This document shows positions 13,201 through 24,735 of a stretch of 64,000 nt of DNA, piece by piece (the first letter of the stretch is position 1; the number at the start of each line of letters is the position of its first letter). Position numbers and translations under genes: made by a program. The notes under the pieces are model-generated. The model was not told the origin of the DNA, searched no databases, and saw only the letters and a program-made list of their open reading frames with translations. Source of the DNA: Cardinalis cardinalis (taxonomy: Eukaryota; Chordata; Aves; Passeriformes; Cardinalidae); assembly GCA_014549065.1 (NCBI GenBank), contig JACDOX010000004.1:14975662-15039661 (forward strand), in the 5' to 3' direction.

Positions 13201-15920
13201 TGCAATGCTGAAGACCACTTCAAGGAGTCCCTTAGCCTTTCTGTAGTGTTCATACCCTTGAACAGAGACTGTGACTTTTTACAATTTTAGCTGCTGCTGA
13301 GCACAGAACATGAGACATTTCNGTGATGTCTACCAGAGAGAACAGATTTAAATCTTAGCACTACTAGTGTTAAACCTAACTTTCTCTCTGNCAGCATTAT
13401 TAATATCAGTATGTTCCATGATTTAGGGCTTCATTCAGTCATGACTGAAGACAACCAGTCTCNTAACTGATTTCACTAGCAACTGTATTAAGTTCTTAAG
13501 AGTTTTACAGAAATGGACAAGAATTATGTAATTANTTCTTTTTTGTACTGTGGGCTTTCAATCAGTAGATTAAATCAAAACCAACAGCTAACTACAATCA
13601 TAGAACAAGATAATTGCTCACATTATATGTTAAAGTTCACTGTGAAAAGCAGAGTAAAGAAATCTCCACTTGCATTAACAGGACCAATTGAAAACTACAA
13701 AAAGTCAGATTACATCTGCACTCAGCCTGAGACAGTAGCTTTGTGTGGAGTTACATCCAAAACAAATTATCTTGTCAAATCACTACTACTCTTTAAAGTA
13801 AAATAAAAATGTGATGAATCCATTCATATTTTTCAGCAATACTTGAAAACTTTTCAGCTACTTCCGCTACTCTGGCTGCAAATTTTGGAGTGTCTTCCAG
13901 CAAGNGACATCCAGAGCAGAGACTCACTGACTGACATCCTGAGCTACAGAAATCATTAGCAGCCCTTGGAAATTCTGGAGGCACAGCCAAAGTGAGAGGA
14001 CTGGAGGCACTTCCCTTTCTCTGCAGACCTCTGTATGTTGTAAAGGGAAAGCTTTCTCACCAGCCTCAACTCCTGTGAGCCCATGTATGNTCCTCTCAAG
14101 CCTTGGCAAGTCTGTTTTTCTCATTAGTCCATGAGGGGAAAAAAATCCCCTCTGAGGACACACATTTCCTTAATATAGGAGATTTTACAGAAATCATCTA
14201 AGTTCTACATTGGCTTCATCTTATCCAGTAAATGTTGATCTTGAAAAAAAAACACCAACAGGAACAGATCTACTAGTATTGGTCTCTTTTTCTTCCATGT
14301 TTCTTCTTAAAAGATAAAAGATATTCAAATAAAAGTTTAAATCTCCTTGGTGTTTGTTGTTAAGAATTCAGTAATTTAGACTTCTATTCTAAAAATAATT
14401 TTACATTTTGAAGGATTATTTTCCATTTNTTTGGATCTAACCTTCTCAATTTTGAGTTTTATACAGTTCTGGAAAGGTAACGAACCAGGTTTACAGGGCA
14501 TATTTATTTGTCCTACAGAGCAATTGATTGCTACCGAGCAGACTGATTTTGCATAAAAACATTTCAAGGAACAACCAAGTATACATAAGTATGGCACCAG
14601 GCCTTCGCTCATTAAATGTTTTGCAGCACACTAAGTCAGGAGCTGAGACACATGACAACAGAAAGACATCAGTCAACATCTCTACTGCAAACTGTCCTTT
14701 CACAAAAACAGCATTTGGCAGCACCTGTAACAGAGATTTCCTCNTCACACACATTCCAAACTTTAAAAGTCTTACCTCACCAAACAAATACAGATCCATT
14801 GCTAAAAGTCATAAGCAATGTTGCACTTCACTGCTACCATACAGAAATAGATCCAAACATAAAACCATCTGTTTCCCAAGGAAAAAACCTAATCCCACAC
14901 ACCATTTAGCACCATCTCTATTTCTTCACAGTCTGTAGTTAAGTTTTCAATTTCTTAATTCAATGATAAGTTAGCAGAATGATATTCACAATTAAATTAG
15001 ATTTTCCAACTCTAAAACAACAGGTTAATCCATCACATTCAAAGATGCCTCCTACTCAAAATGTAAGTCAGGAAAAGCTTATTATCTGTAGATTTGGCTC
15101 TATATTAAAATTCTGAGTGACAGACTCTCAATACAATTAAACTTGAGCTTTGCAATGTATCTTTAAAGAGCGCAAAGCAAAAATGTGGCTATAGTAATTA
15201 AAAGATCGCTGGTGCATGATGTTCTTATAGTGCATACTAACCACTCAGTCACATTTGACCTTGTTTCACAGAAAGGTCTTTTTCCATAGATTATTTTGCA
15301 TTTCAGGTAATTTTATATCTGGCCTTAGAAAGATCTTCTGGGATTCAGCCAATTAAGCTCTTAAATTGATACCTTTATGTAATATTTCTACAAGACACAC
15401 TCCGTTTCCCAAAATTTAAAGATCACACAGCACTGAATTTTGAAGTATGTAGCACCTATGAGATTTCACTGCATGTCTACATATTGAGTATAAATACTGC
15501 AACATGTTTTGTTTGATATAGGCTGTCTCATAAAAAGGCAAATCACTTTTACTCAATAGTTAAATCAGAATTATCTTGAACATGAAAAAAAATGGAGAGT
15601 ACACAATTTGGCTTCATTACATTATCCAAGAGTTCTTTAAAAGCTTTATTAATGATTTCTTGATAAGCACCATTCAGTACTTAGAGTATGTTGATTGATA
15701 CTATTACATATTTAAGTAATTCCATTACAAACATCTTGGCTAAACAAAAACAAAACAACAAAAAAGTAAGTACAGATGTGACAGACTACTTTCAAAAGCA
15801 TTTAACTCTCTGTTTAATGAAAGAATTTATTTCTGAGGAATATACATTTATAATTTCCTCTGTACTCATTTTCTTTTTTGTTGTATTTTGTTGTATTTTG
15901 TTTCTTAAAATCAGCAGTGC
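10206..15920. other. Intergenic stretch without a recognisable gene
   Basis: AT-rich with only chance-length open frames. The longest, 136 codons on the plus strand at 14,528-14,938, is low in sequence complexity and has no family resemblance. A possible old LTR with a TATA-like 'gggataaaaacccc' box lies near 12,120-12,140, but this is weak. A short tandem 'ttgttgtatttt' repeat lies near 15,880-15,903. Confidence 0.55.
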
Positions 15921-15923
15921 CAA

Positions 15924-15955
15924 TTTATTCATACAAGCTCTCATATTGATTTATT
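15924..15955 (-). terminator. Two candidate poly(A) signals downstream of the minus-strand open tract
   Basis: Reading on the minus strand, AATAAA occurs at 15,950-15,955 and again at 15,924-15,929. These are about 50 and 76 nt after the TAA that closes the open tract at 16,005-16,205. The spacing suits a 3' UTR, but AATAAA is frequent by chance in DNA this AT-rich. Confidence 0.25.
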
Positions 15956-16004
15956 TTAAGTGACTAGGCACTGATATTTTTGGATTCTGTTACAAGCTGC
16001 TTCC

Positions 16005-16203
16005 TTATCTTGTCATATAACTTTGATCAAAGTCAGTTGCACTCAAAATTTTAGGAGTCTCTACTTCTGGTTGTTCCTGCTGAGAAACATGGAGTGTCAT
16101 CTCCAGACGTAATGAATACCTAAGAGGTTCAATCTGTTTCATTTGAAGCTTTAAACGTTCAGCAAATATGGAGAGAAAACCAGATTCAAAGGCAGAAGAC
16201 TNC
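16005..16203 (-). other. Coding-like tract, possible terminal exon or retrocopy fragment, unidentified
   Basis: On the minus strand an acceptor-like 'cttttgnag' precedes an open frame of about 65 codons ending in TAA. The translation has a balanced, protein-like composition: an acidic/basic helical stretch around 'FAERLKLQMKQIEPLRYSL', then a polar tail ending 'DFDQSYMTR'. I do not recognise the family. No convincing upstream exon was found between here and the CR1 copy at 16.7 kb. It may be the last exon of a gene whose other exons are not visible, a processed-pseudogene fragment, or chance. Confidence 0.3.
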
Positions 16204-16205
16204 AA

Positions 16206-16720
16206 AAGTCATGAAGCAGACAGAGTCACTGATACCTCTTAAGGCAGATATGATATTAATGACAAGAAAGGAAATTTGTACAGAAGCTGTCTAATGACAA
16301 GACATGAAATGCACACACACACCAAGTAGAATAATGAAGGGGACAAAAGATAGGGCTTCAACTTCCTCAATATTTCTGCTTCCTGACATCTTCAAGAAAT
16401 CTTCATCTGAGTGTTAAAATCAGATCTTGATGTCTTCACATGCCATGTTTTTATCTAGGAGGAGAATATAGCAATATTTATCAGACACAGACTTATCACA
16501 GTAACACAGACTTTCCAACATTTGCAATGTGAATTCTGAAGGCTGCAAGACCTTGTGTAAACATACAGTACCATTCCAGTCTCTGTNCTAGATTACAGAT
16601 TTCAGGTAATCAAAACACGAAGTACCACAAATGTAAGCAACAATTACATATCCAGAGTCCTTCCCAAAAATCCTCATACCAACAAGACCANATATACAGA
16701 GCTCATCACTGAGCACTCAT
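16206..16720. other. Intergenic spacer
   Basis: No gene or repeat recognised beyond a short CA run near 16,312-16,322. Confidence 0.5.
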
Positions 16721-16721
16721 T

Positions 16722-17415
16722 TCGTAGTCACTCTGACCAGCTGAAGAACTGGGCTGAGAAACATCTCATGGAGTTCAGCAAGGGAAAACACCAAAACCTG
16801 CATCTGGGGAGGAACAACGCTGTGCACCAGGGCACATTGAGGCTTCACTGGCTGGAAAGCAGAAAAGGACAACAGGCGGATCATGGACCCCATGGCAAAG
16901 CAGGCCAGCTGCATCCTGGGCTGGATTAGGGGAGGCATTTCCAGCAGGTCAANGGAGGGGATCCTTCCCCTTTGCTCNGCCCTGGTGAGNCACACCTGGA
17001 GTGTTTCCTNGATTCCCCAACACAAGGAAGACATGGACGTACTGAAGAAAGTGCAACAAAAGGCTGTGAACATGATGAAGGGACTGGAGCATCTCTCTTA
17101 TGAGGAAGGGCTGACAGAGCTGGAACTACAGCCTAGAGAAAGATCTCAGAGATCTTATCAGTCTATATTTAGANGCCTGATGGATGGAAGACATGGAAGC
17201 CAGTCTGCCTGCAGTGTTGCCCTGTGACAAGACAGTGTACAGTGATTAAAACACATGACACTCCAGGTGAACATGAAAACCCTGTATTTTTTACTCCGAG
17301 TATGGTNAAACACTGACTTGGGTTGCTAAGGTCCTGGAGTCTCCATGTTTTGAAATATTAAAAGTTCAACAAGACATGGGTCTAGGCAACCTGCTGTGGC
17401 NGACCCTGTTTGGGC
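16722..17415 (+). mobile_element. CR1 LINE, ORF2 end plus partial tail
   Basis: Plus-orientation CR1. The left part matches the end of the reverse-transcriptase ORF ('aagaactgggctgagaaacatctcatggagttcagcaag', 'agcaggccagctgcatcctgggctgg', 'aaaggctgtgaacatgatgaaggg'). The right part matches the pre-terminal tail ('gagtctccatgttttgaaatattaaaa', 'ggcaacctgctgtggcngaccctg'). The frame is broken. A second, different CR1 fragment follows immediately, suggesting nested or successive insertions. Confidence 0.85.
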
Positions 17416-17524
17416 CAGGGCGTGAACCTTGTCTGTGCTCAGTCACGTTCATGGCCGGGTACCACCCTCGGACACTGCCATGGCAGCGTCCCCTCGGCGA
17501 GCGGCACAGGGACTTCCCAGGCAA

Positions 17525-17758
17525 CCAGCGACAGGACAGGAGGACAGCGTCTTAAACTGCACCAGGGAGGTTTAGGTTGGACATTAGGAGGAATTTCTTC
17601 ACAGAAAGGGTGATTATAAATCAGGGAGATGGCGGAGTCACACGGGAGGTGTTTTAGGACAGACTGGACGTGCCATTCAGTGCCACGGTTTAATTGGCAT
17701 GGTGGTGTCCGGCCATAGGTTGCACTCGGTGATCCCAGAGGTGTTTTTCCCCCTTAAC
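17525..17758 (+). mobile_element. CR1 LINE tail abutting the IRAK1BP1 CpG island
   Basis: The tail begins near 'gacaggacaggaggacagcg' and runs through 'ggtttaggttggacattaggaggaatttcttcacagaaaggg'. It ends in the 'ggcatggtggtgtccggccataggttgcactcggtgatcccagaggtgtttttcc' type terminus. It is about 140 bp upstream of the IRAK1BP1 start codon and directly next to the CpG-rich promoter. Confidence 0.85.
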
Positions 17759-18400
17759 GCCGCCGTGANGACACCGGTCCCGGCGGGAGCGGCGGGCTCC
17801 GGGCCCGCGCGGCGGCGGTCGGGAGCGGGCGGGCGCTGTGACGTGGCGCCCCGGGGTTGCCATGGTGCCGTGAGGGGCCGCCATAGCCACGGCCATGGCG
17901 CCGCCCGCGCCGCCCCCCTCTCGCGTCTTCGCTGAGCTCGACCTGGCCCCGTCCCCGGCCCCGGAGGGACGCGTGGAGCCTGCGGCGCTGCCCGGGCGGG
18001 AGGTGCATGTGAGCGGCAGCGCGGAGCTGAGCGCCCGCCCGGACCGGGCGCGGGTGTCGCTGCGGCTCGGCAGCCGCAAGGAGGCGGCCGTGGCGGCGCG
18101 GAGCAGCGTGTCCCGCCGGCTGCAGTACATCGCTCACACCGCCCGCCTGCACGGCATCCCGGTGAGCTCCGCCGCCCGGGGCCCGCTGAGGCGCCGGGGT
18201 GTCCCCGGGGGAAGGCGGGGGGGGCAGCAGGCGGGGCGGTTCCCGGGGCGGTTCCCGGTCCCGTTCCCGGTCCCGCTCGGCAGCCGGNGGGGTGCGGTGC
18301 CGTCCCGCCGGAGCGGCCCTGAGGAGAGGCGCCCGCGGAGGGCCTTGGTGCCGGCGGGAAGCAGGGGAGTGACGGGTTTGGAGCTCTCGGAGCCTCGGGA
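17759..18400 (+). promoter_or_regulatory. IRAK1BP1: CpG island promoter of IRAK1BP1
   Basis: A sharp shift from AT-rich flanks to CpG-dense sequence spans the start codon, the whole first exon and the start of intron 1. There is no obvious TATA box, as is usual for CpG-island promoters. Intron 1 starts with imperfect repeats of 'ggttcccg'/'cccgttcccggtcccg' at about 18,238-18,280. The left boundary coincides with the end of a CR1 tail. Confidence 0.75.
17895..18161 (+). CDS. IRAK1BP1: IRAK1BP1 exon 1 (start codon exon)
   Basis: First coding exon of the interleukin-1 receptor-associated kinase 1 binding protein (SIMPL). ATG at 17,895 is in a favourable context (ggccatgg). The exon ends at a clean donor CCG|GTGAGC after exactly 89 codons. 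The translation starts MAPPAPPPSRVFAELDLAP; the N-terminal third is poorly conserved. It then enters the SIMPL/DUF541 domain with 'VHVSGSAELSARPDRARVSL' followed by a KEAAVAAR helix, matching the human protein's equivalent stretch. Known role (family): a cytoplasmic/nuclear adaptor that binds IRAK1 and promotes NF-kB p65-dependent transcription. The assembled protein is 244 residues over four exons, against about 260 in human; the difference is mostly in the variable N-terminus. No signal peptide or membrane segment is visible. Confidence 0.93.
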
Positions 18401-18537
18401 ACCGCTGGGAAAGCCTGCCTGTCTTTGGAAGGCTGCAGCCATGCCAGCCCCAGCGGAAGGGTGGAATGTCGTTACCCGAGCTTTCCGACAGGTTGCTTGT
18501 TAAGCCTGTGAAGGCCGCCCTGCTTCGACAACCACGA

Positions 18538-18684
18538 CGGTGGAATCGCCGTCCCTGGAGGCGTTTTAGGAAAGGCTGGACTTTCAGTGGGTCTCAGTGC
18601 CATGGTCTATTGACGTNGTGGTGTTCAGTCTAAGGGTGCACTCTATGATAGCAGAGGCCTTTTCCAACCTAATTCTGTGATTTG
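18538..18684 (+). mobile_element. CR1 LINE tail in IRAK1BP1 intron 1
   Basis: Short plus-orientation CR1 terminus. It contains 'ccctggaggcgttttaggaaaggctgg', 'gtggtgttcagtctaagggtgcactc' and the end 'gaggccttttccaacctaattctgtgatt'. It is diverged, non-coding, and of the same subfamily style as the copy just upstream of the promoter. Confidence 0.8.
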
Positions 18685-21600
18685 TTGGTGTAATACAGCA
18701 TTCGCCCGTGCAGGCGGGTGAAACTTGATAAAGTTGTACACAGCAGCATAACCTGTACCTGTGTGTGTCAGAGTAACTGTGATGACCAGAGCTTAGCNGC
18801 AAATACATACAGAGCTCTTTCCTCTCGGTCTTTCTTGTTCTACTTAAGTAGAGGGGTTTTGAAAAACATGGGATATGAGCAAGATAGCTGAAGTGACAGA
18901 AACCCCTTGTGGACCCAGAAAGTTCCTTTACCACAATGAATATTTTAGCTTCTGAAAGCAATTTTGCTACAATGAAAAAAAGCATGGACTTACCTTTAAA
19001 GCTCTGTCCAAACAGTAAGTGCTCCATAAGGGTCATATTTGTCCTAACAATTGTGCTGATGATGTTTTTGGACTTCACAAAAGAGTTTTGGGCAATGTTC
19101 CACACATAGGGCTCTTAAGAACAGAAAAAAAAAAAAAATTGGTCTTTTATGGAATAAGCAGTTCTTTTCAAGTTACTTCTTATTGAAGTTCCCTAGGAGG
19201 TTTGTGCCTTTTGAGTGTGTTCACAGTTAAGCTGGGGGGAAAGGGAGATTATCAGGTTTGCTATGAACACCAGATTATTCAATGGAGTAAAGAGGAATTG
19301 CAGAAGGGTTTCCTGNTACTGCATGATGGTACAGTGCAAGTCAGAGTTAGTAAATGCAAAGTAGGAGAGTCAGTTACTCGGCCTAAACAGTGATGTGCCA
19401 CAGTGAAATTGCATGCCCACATTTCAGATGCTGCGTGCATTTGAAGATAAGTACTGGCACCAGCTTTCATTCCCAAACAAAATAGGATTCCGTGGGGGTT
19501 TTTTTGAACTGTTACGCTGTNGCTGTAGCATCTATACAAATTGTTCAGGAATAAAGAAGGCCGTAGAGGAGACCACTTAGCCCCTGCAAAAGCTCATATT
19601 GCAGCTCTGGGATGAGACAACAAGGGGACATGGAGGCTGCTTTAGGCTAGGTGTTGATTGTGGCTGGGTGCATGTCTGTCACAGGCAGCATTTGTCATGG
19701 CTTCCCTTGCCATCAGGATGGCTTCTTCAGCCAAAACTGGTGCATTTTTGTAAGGGATTACAGGTTAAATGCCTTCAGTGTCTATTAAGTGAGCTAACAG
19801 GAGTNTAAAGTGGTGGATTTTAAGAGGAATGGGAGAAGACAAAGCAATTCAGCATGCATTCATTCCTATTAGTAAAGAAAATGTTAACCTTTGTACCCAC
19901 CACCATGGTGAGCTATCAGATTTTTGTCCTGACTGTAATTAAATAGTTCTTCAGAGCATGGCTATATTAGAAAAGATAGTTGCAGATATTTACCCCACAG
20001 TGCATCTGAACAACTGACTTCCAGGTTTGACTTGATATTGATTGAATTGGGACAGCAAGGAGCATCCAGCATGTAGTGGCTGGCACACAACAAGAGTAGG
20101 CAGGGTATTAAATAGGTGAGTATGCTTAGAGGGGCTGTGTGCACCACTCCAGGCTAGAAAAAAGGATTGCAAACTGAAGTAAAGCTTGGACAAACAAATG
20201 ACTTTATTTGGGTTTGTAACAGTCAGGTTCAAAAAAGTAATGTGAGCAGGCAAGCAGGGTGGAGAGTGGGCTGTTTTTACAATGTGAGAGTATTCAGTGT
20301 CTTATTATAGCTACNATAATTTCACAGTAATCTTTTTCTCTTTCGAAGATGCTGTGTGTTGGAGAATGGAAATGTTCTTTCCACTTAGTTGAGAGACTGT
20401 GAAATGCTGCTTGAGTTGTGAGTTTCTCAGTGTTAGCAAAGTGTTAGCTCTAGGGAACTCTGAGAAAAACAACATGAAGTTATTTTTTTTCAGAGTAGTT
20501 CCCCACGGTATAATTTTTAGTGCTTTGTTTCATCCAGTTTTAAATCACTCTGCTGCTGGAGCTTTTATTTGCCTTGCAGCTTTTCCACTAACAACTCTCA
20601 CTGCTGGCAATTTGTTCTTAACTGCGTTCGCTAACTTCGCTTGCAGCTAATACCATTCGAGACAACTGTAAAATTAATGTCTCTTCACAGTCTCCATATG
20701 GTTCTAGTTGTTGCAAGCTTATCTAAGGCCTCTTTAGAAATCATCTAACTATGCTATATATTTATTTTAATTAATCCACAGAACAATTTTCTTAACCCTT
20801 ATTGTTGCTATAGTAGGAAGTCTNTGAGATGGGAAGTGCATAACCTTTGCAGCAGCAGGAGCTTGCATTAGCAGCTTCTCAGGAGGCCTGGGGGCAGCAC
20901 CTGATTTCCATATACATTTACACAGGATTTTAATCAGAAATAGATGCACATAGTGGCATTTATTTATAGAGCGCTCTAAGTATATGCTGCACTTCAGAGC
21001 ACAGAATGTGGTTTCCCCATTGCAGCCTTCAAAGCAATCTCCCTTAATCAACCCAGCTGCTCAAAAGTAACATTTTCTTCTCTTTNGCTAGAAGCAAACA
21101 GATTTTATATTTGCCAGCTATGATTTATTTGGGGAGTGGTGTGGAGATGACACTTGGTTTCTTTAATGGCTATATCTGACTGTTGGCATTGGCACCGTGT
21201 TTAAAATAACAGTGATAATATAGTATTTGTTGTACCTGTCAGAGTGTTGTNGAACAAAACAAACCATCTAGCAAAATATATCTGGTAGGCTCTGGGTTAG
21301 AGATTGTCTGAACTGGGATACCTCCCTTGGATTTATGTGCAGTGTTCTTCATATTTCAAAACTTATTCAGGAGTCACAGTTGTGGATACACATCCATACA
21401 GTCAGTTAAAAAAGGTTTTAAAGTTTGCTCACTTGGTTGCAAAATCTTCCAATGACAATATATCCCTGACTGAAAGTAAAAACCTGTTCAAGGCATCACC
21501 TTTTTTATATTACTACATATTCAAAGAAATATCTCCAGAGTACCCTGCATTTGCTGAGTACAAATCTGCTTTTTGTTTTTCTTGTAATAACTGTTACATA

Positions 21601-23632
21601 TACTTCTGTTATTTCTTCTTTAAGCAGCAGAAACTTTTTCATCATAGGTTTTTGGGTTGTCATTCTGTCATCTCATGCCAAATAGACCAGACAGACTGTG
21701 GGGATGAGAGGCTGGAGCACAGCTACCCAATCCCAGAAGGTGCTCACCATCCTTAACTATCTGGAGACGCTGTGGATGACTGTCAGGAGACAGGACCGTA
21801 CATCAAGGCTCTCATTAACCATTTCCATAGTGCCAAGAACAAAAATGCCGGGATCGCATGGAAGAAGCTAACTCTTGATTGTTCAGATATGTTTCTTTTT
21901 GATAATGTAAGGTTATACTGGATANATCAGTTCAAATGTACAAGTAGATTTTAAGAGACATTTTCAAGTGTCTCCAGATATTTTTTATTTTCAGTTACAC
22001 ATATCAGCATACATTACCCAACAGGCATTAGCATACATTCCAAACTATAAATGTTTTNCCTTGCTCAGGCTTGGCTTGTGTGTCATAAAAAGGTCTCATA
22101 GTTTTGTTAAGTCATTAGCCAGGAGCAGAACATAATTTTATGTGCAAATGGGCTGTTCTCTTAGTGNGTTGTTGCATACTTGTCTCCTTGAAGTGTGCTT
22201 TTGCTAACTTACCCATTTGGGTTTTTTTTCTTGTTCTCTTCTGGGAAAAAGAGCAGTCATTCCTATAACCAGCCAATGTCATGAGGNTGGACACAATGGT
22301 CCTGTGACTAAGACATTGTTCAGAAGTAGCAAATAGGANGAAGGACTATAAACGGTTGTGTTCAGTTGAAAAGAGTGAAAATATAAAGCAAAGCAATTTC
22401 TAGACTTGATATGCTCAATGGGATATCGACTATCTTTTTCATTTTTNTTTATTTTATAGTGCCTGAAGCAGTGATGTGATGCCACATAAAAATTGGCTTT
22501 ATAAGCAGAATTCACAAGTGTGATTCTGTTAAGAGTTATTCAGTGGCTTCTGGGGTGATTGAGATACTAATATTGTTATATTGGTTTAATTATTTTTTGT
22601 GATTCTTGGCCCACAGATTTAGAAAATAGAGAAAGTTATTCCAGATGTCCAGAACACCGGAGGTGCTGCTTTCCCTAAGTCACAGTGAAAAGTGTTTCTT
22701 CTGGGGCTNTTGCAATCAAATGGGTATTTCCTTAGCCGAAATATGAATAGTAGACATAAACAGTAGGGAAGAAAAATTTTTGCTTTTGAAGTAGTCTCAG
22801 TCTTGACTCCAATTTAAAATTCTGTTGTCTCCTACCTGTCTTTTCCATATCTTTGTGTGAACACAGCCACAAACAGAAGCAAAGTATCTAGCAGAAAATG
22901 TATCACAGAAGGCCACCTTGTTATGACTTCAGCAATTATTTCATCCATTTATCTTTAGTAGCACATACAGCTACTGTCACATTTGGTGGGATTAAAATTA
23001 GCTGTGAAGGAAATTTTGTAATACGTGGTGCAAAATCTTTCACTCCATAATATTGATCTCGCCATAGCACTTGATGCCACGGGATGGCAGTGTCCTTAAA
23101 TACACAGGAACCTTGGGAGGGCACAGCCAAATTCCAAGGCTTGGATCTGCTCAGCAGGAAAGAGAACCTGTTTTTAAAAANGATTAAGGAGAGGGGACAG
23201 GGGAAAACAAATGCATTTTTTTCTGTGTTTACAGTTGTGTTACAGCACAGCTATTTCTTTAAGATACGAGTTGTAGTAGTTTGTTTTTTCTGTGTGGTAA
23301 TTTCTGTAAGATACATGAAACCTCTGGGGAAAAATCTTTATTGGCAATTGCAATTGAATTCTAACATATATGGTAAGATTTACCCCATCCTGTAAATTAA
23401 ACAAGCTGTTGGTGCTAGACTGTCTTGATCACTCTAGCAAACCCCAGCCAGCCACATGAAAGAAAAACTACAGCTTTTATGGACTACTGGCCCTTGCTAA
23501 TCCTTGCCCTTACTAGAAGAGACTTTCTGAAAATATCTAAAAATAGGACTGTTGNGCTTAAATTTGAGTACTACCAATCAATCATTATACAAATTTTGAA
23601 ATTTCAGNTTTTTTTAGACTTTTATTCATAAT

Positions 23633-23653
23633 ATTACCATATTATATGGTAAT
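23633..23653. repeat. Perfect inverted repeat (9-bp arms, 3-bp loop)
   Basis: ATTACCATA, TTA, TATGGTAAT can fold on itself. A further 'ccatataatatttt' just downstream pairs with the same arm. It is very AT-rich and may be only a microsatellite-like remnant. Confidence 0.6.
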
Positions 23654-24669
23654 AAAACCATATAATATTTTAAAAGGAAAACACTTCTCATAGTTAATAT
23701 CATTTGCATAGACTTGTGCATGCATGCATGCTACATGATAAACTTGAAGACTTGAGCGTCTGTAGGAAATGCTCTGACACAAAGCATATTGAATGTCAAC
23801 ATTGAAGAAAATATTTCCTATGCAAATAAATCTAGTAAATAAAACTTCTTTAGTAACTGCAAGGCTGGGTATTTGCTTTACTACACTTCATAGGTGTTAC
23901 ATGCAAAGCTGCAATTAAACTGTAGGCTGTGCTTTTTTTGCTAGAGTAATTTCACAATAAATTGTTCCTTCAAACTGTTCANTGCAGAGCAAAGTGGGTG
24001 AAAGATATGTGACTGTTAGACCAGTAGCAAGCTGGTCAAATATTCACACGGAACTGCAGTTATTCTGTATCTTCCTGAGTTCAGTACCTTATTTATGTGT
24101 CCTACAGGATTTACTAGTGCTCTGTGCAGCCATTATATTGACCAATGTAGCTGCTGTTGATGCCGAGGCACCACTGGTGGAACAGCCTTTTTCAAGGGTT
24201 ACCATTATGCCGAAATAATAGCTGTTCAATCTTTGTTCATATGGCCTTGCTACAAGCTGCTGCTGCTGCTGCTAAAATATCTTAAAATAGGGGCCTAAAA
24301 AGCACTTCTCACATACTTTCTAAAAGCAATTGAAGCTTCTAGATTTCTTATACCACGTGAATTTACAGTTACACACTAATACACACAGCTTCCACCTAGC
24401 AGCTACTTTTATGACCTAATTGTTCTCTTCAAGGGAATAGCAGCAAAATCACATTCTAGAGCTACTGTATAATTGACTTAGAATAATTCAAGAAATNTTT
24501 AACATGCAGCTAGTTTTTAAATGAAGATATTTGCATGGAAAATTCAAAATTTCTGTTTCAAAGTCATAAGTAATATACCAAAACAGTTCAGCTTTTGTAG
24601 GACACCGTGTACGTACAGCAGATGCTTAATTTCTGTCTTTTAAGGTTATATTCCTCTACTTTGTTTTAG

Positions 24670-24735
24670 GAAGAAAATATGACTGTAACAGAAGATTTTA
24701 GTAGAGTAGAAAATACTTACCAAATGGAAGCAGAG
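24670..24735 (+). CDS. IRAK1BP1: IRAK1BP1 exon 2
   Basis: 66-bp exon, phase 0 to phase 0, between acceptor ttgttttag| and donor |GTATGT. It encodes EENMTVTEDFSRVENTYQME-AE, which lines up residue for residue with the human 'ENITVTKDFRRVENAYHMEAE' segment of the SIMPL domain. The exon is too short to stand out as an open frame and was found by homology and splice signals. Confidence 0.92.

Larger units (their letters stand above)
18162..24669 (+). other. IRAK1BP1: IRAK1BP1 intron 1
   Basis: Phase-0 intron of 6.5 kb. It holds a CpG-island shoulder, a CR1 tail (18,538-18,684), a perfect small hairpin (23,633-23,653) and a short CTG run near 24,257-24,274. The open frames inside it, including a 150-codon one at 21,304-21,756, show no family resemblance and no conserved splice context. 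Confidence 0.85.

Noticed and set aside
14528..14938. 136-codon plus-strand open frame
   Set aside because: No family resemblance, no splice or promoter context, and overlapping long frames on both strands. It is consistent with chance in a stretch low in stop codons.
17690..18442. Long minus-strand and alternative-frame ORFs across the CpG island
   Set aside because: They mirror IRAK1BP1 exon 1 in GC-rich DNA, where stop codons are rare. The Ala/Arg/Pro/Gly-rich translations are typical shadows.
21304..21954. 150- and 60-codon plus-strand frames in IRAK1BP1 intron 1
   Set aside because: They lie in an intron of a confidently assigned gene. They show no domain, no donor or acceptor pairing in phase with IRAK1BP1, and a hydrophobic, low-complexity translation.
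24257..24274. Short CTG run
   Set aside because: Only five or so units in an intron, too short to treat as a notable repeat locus.
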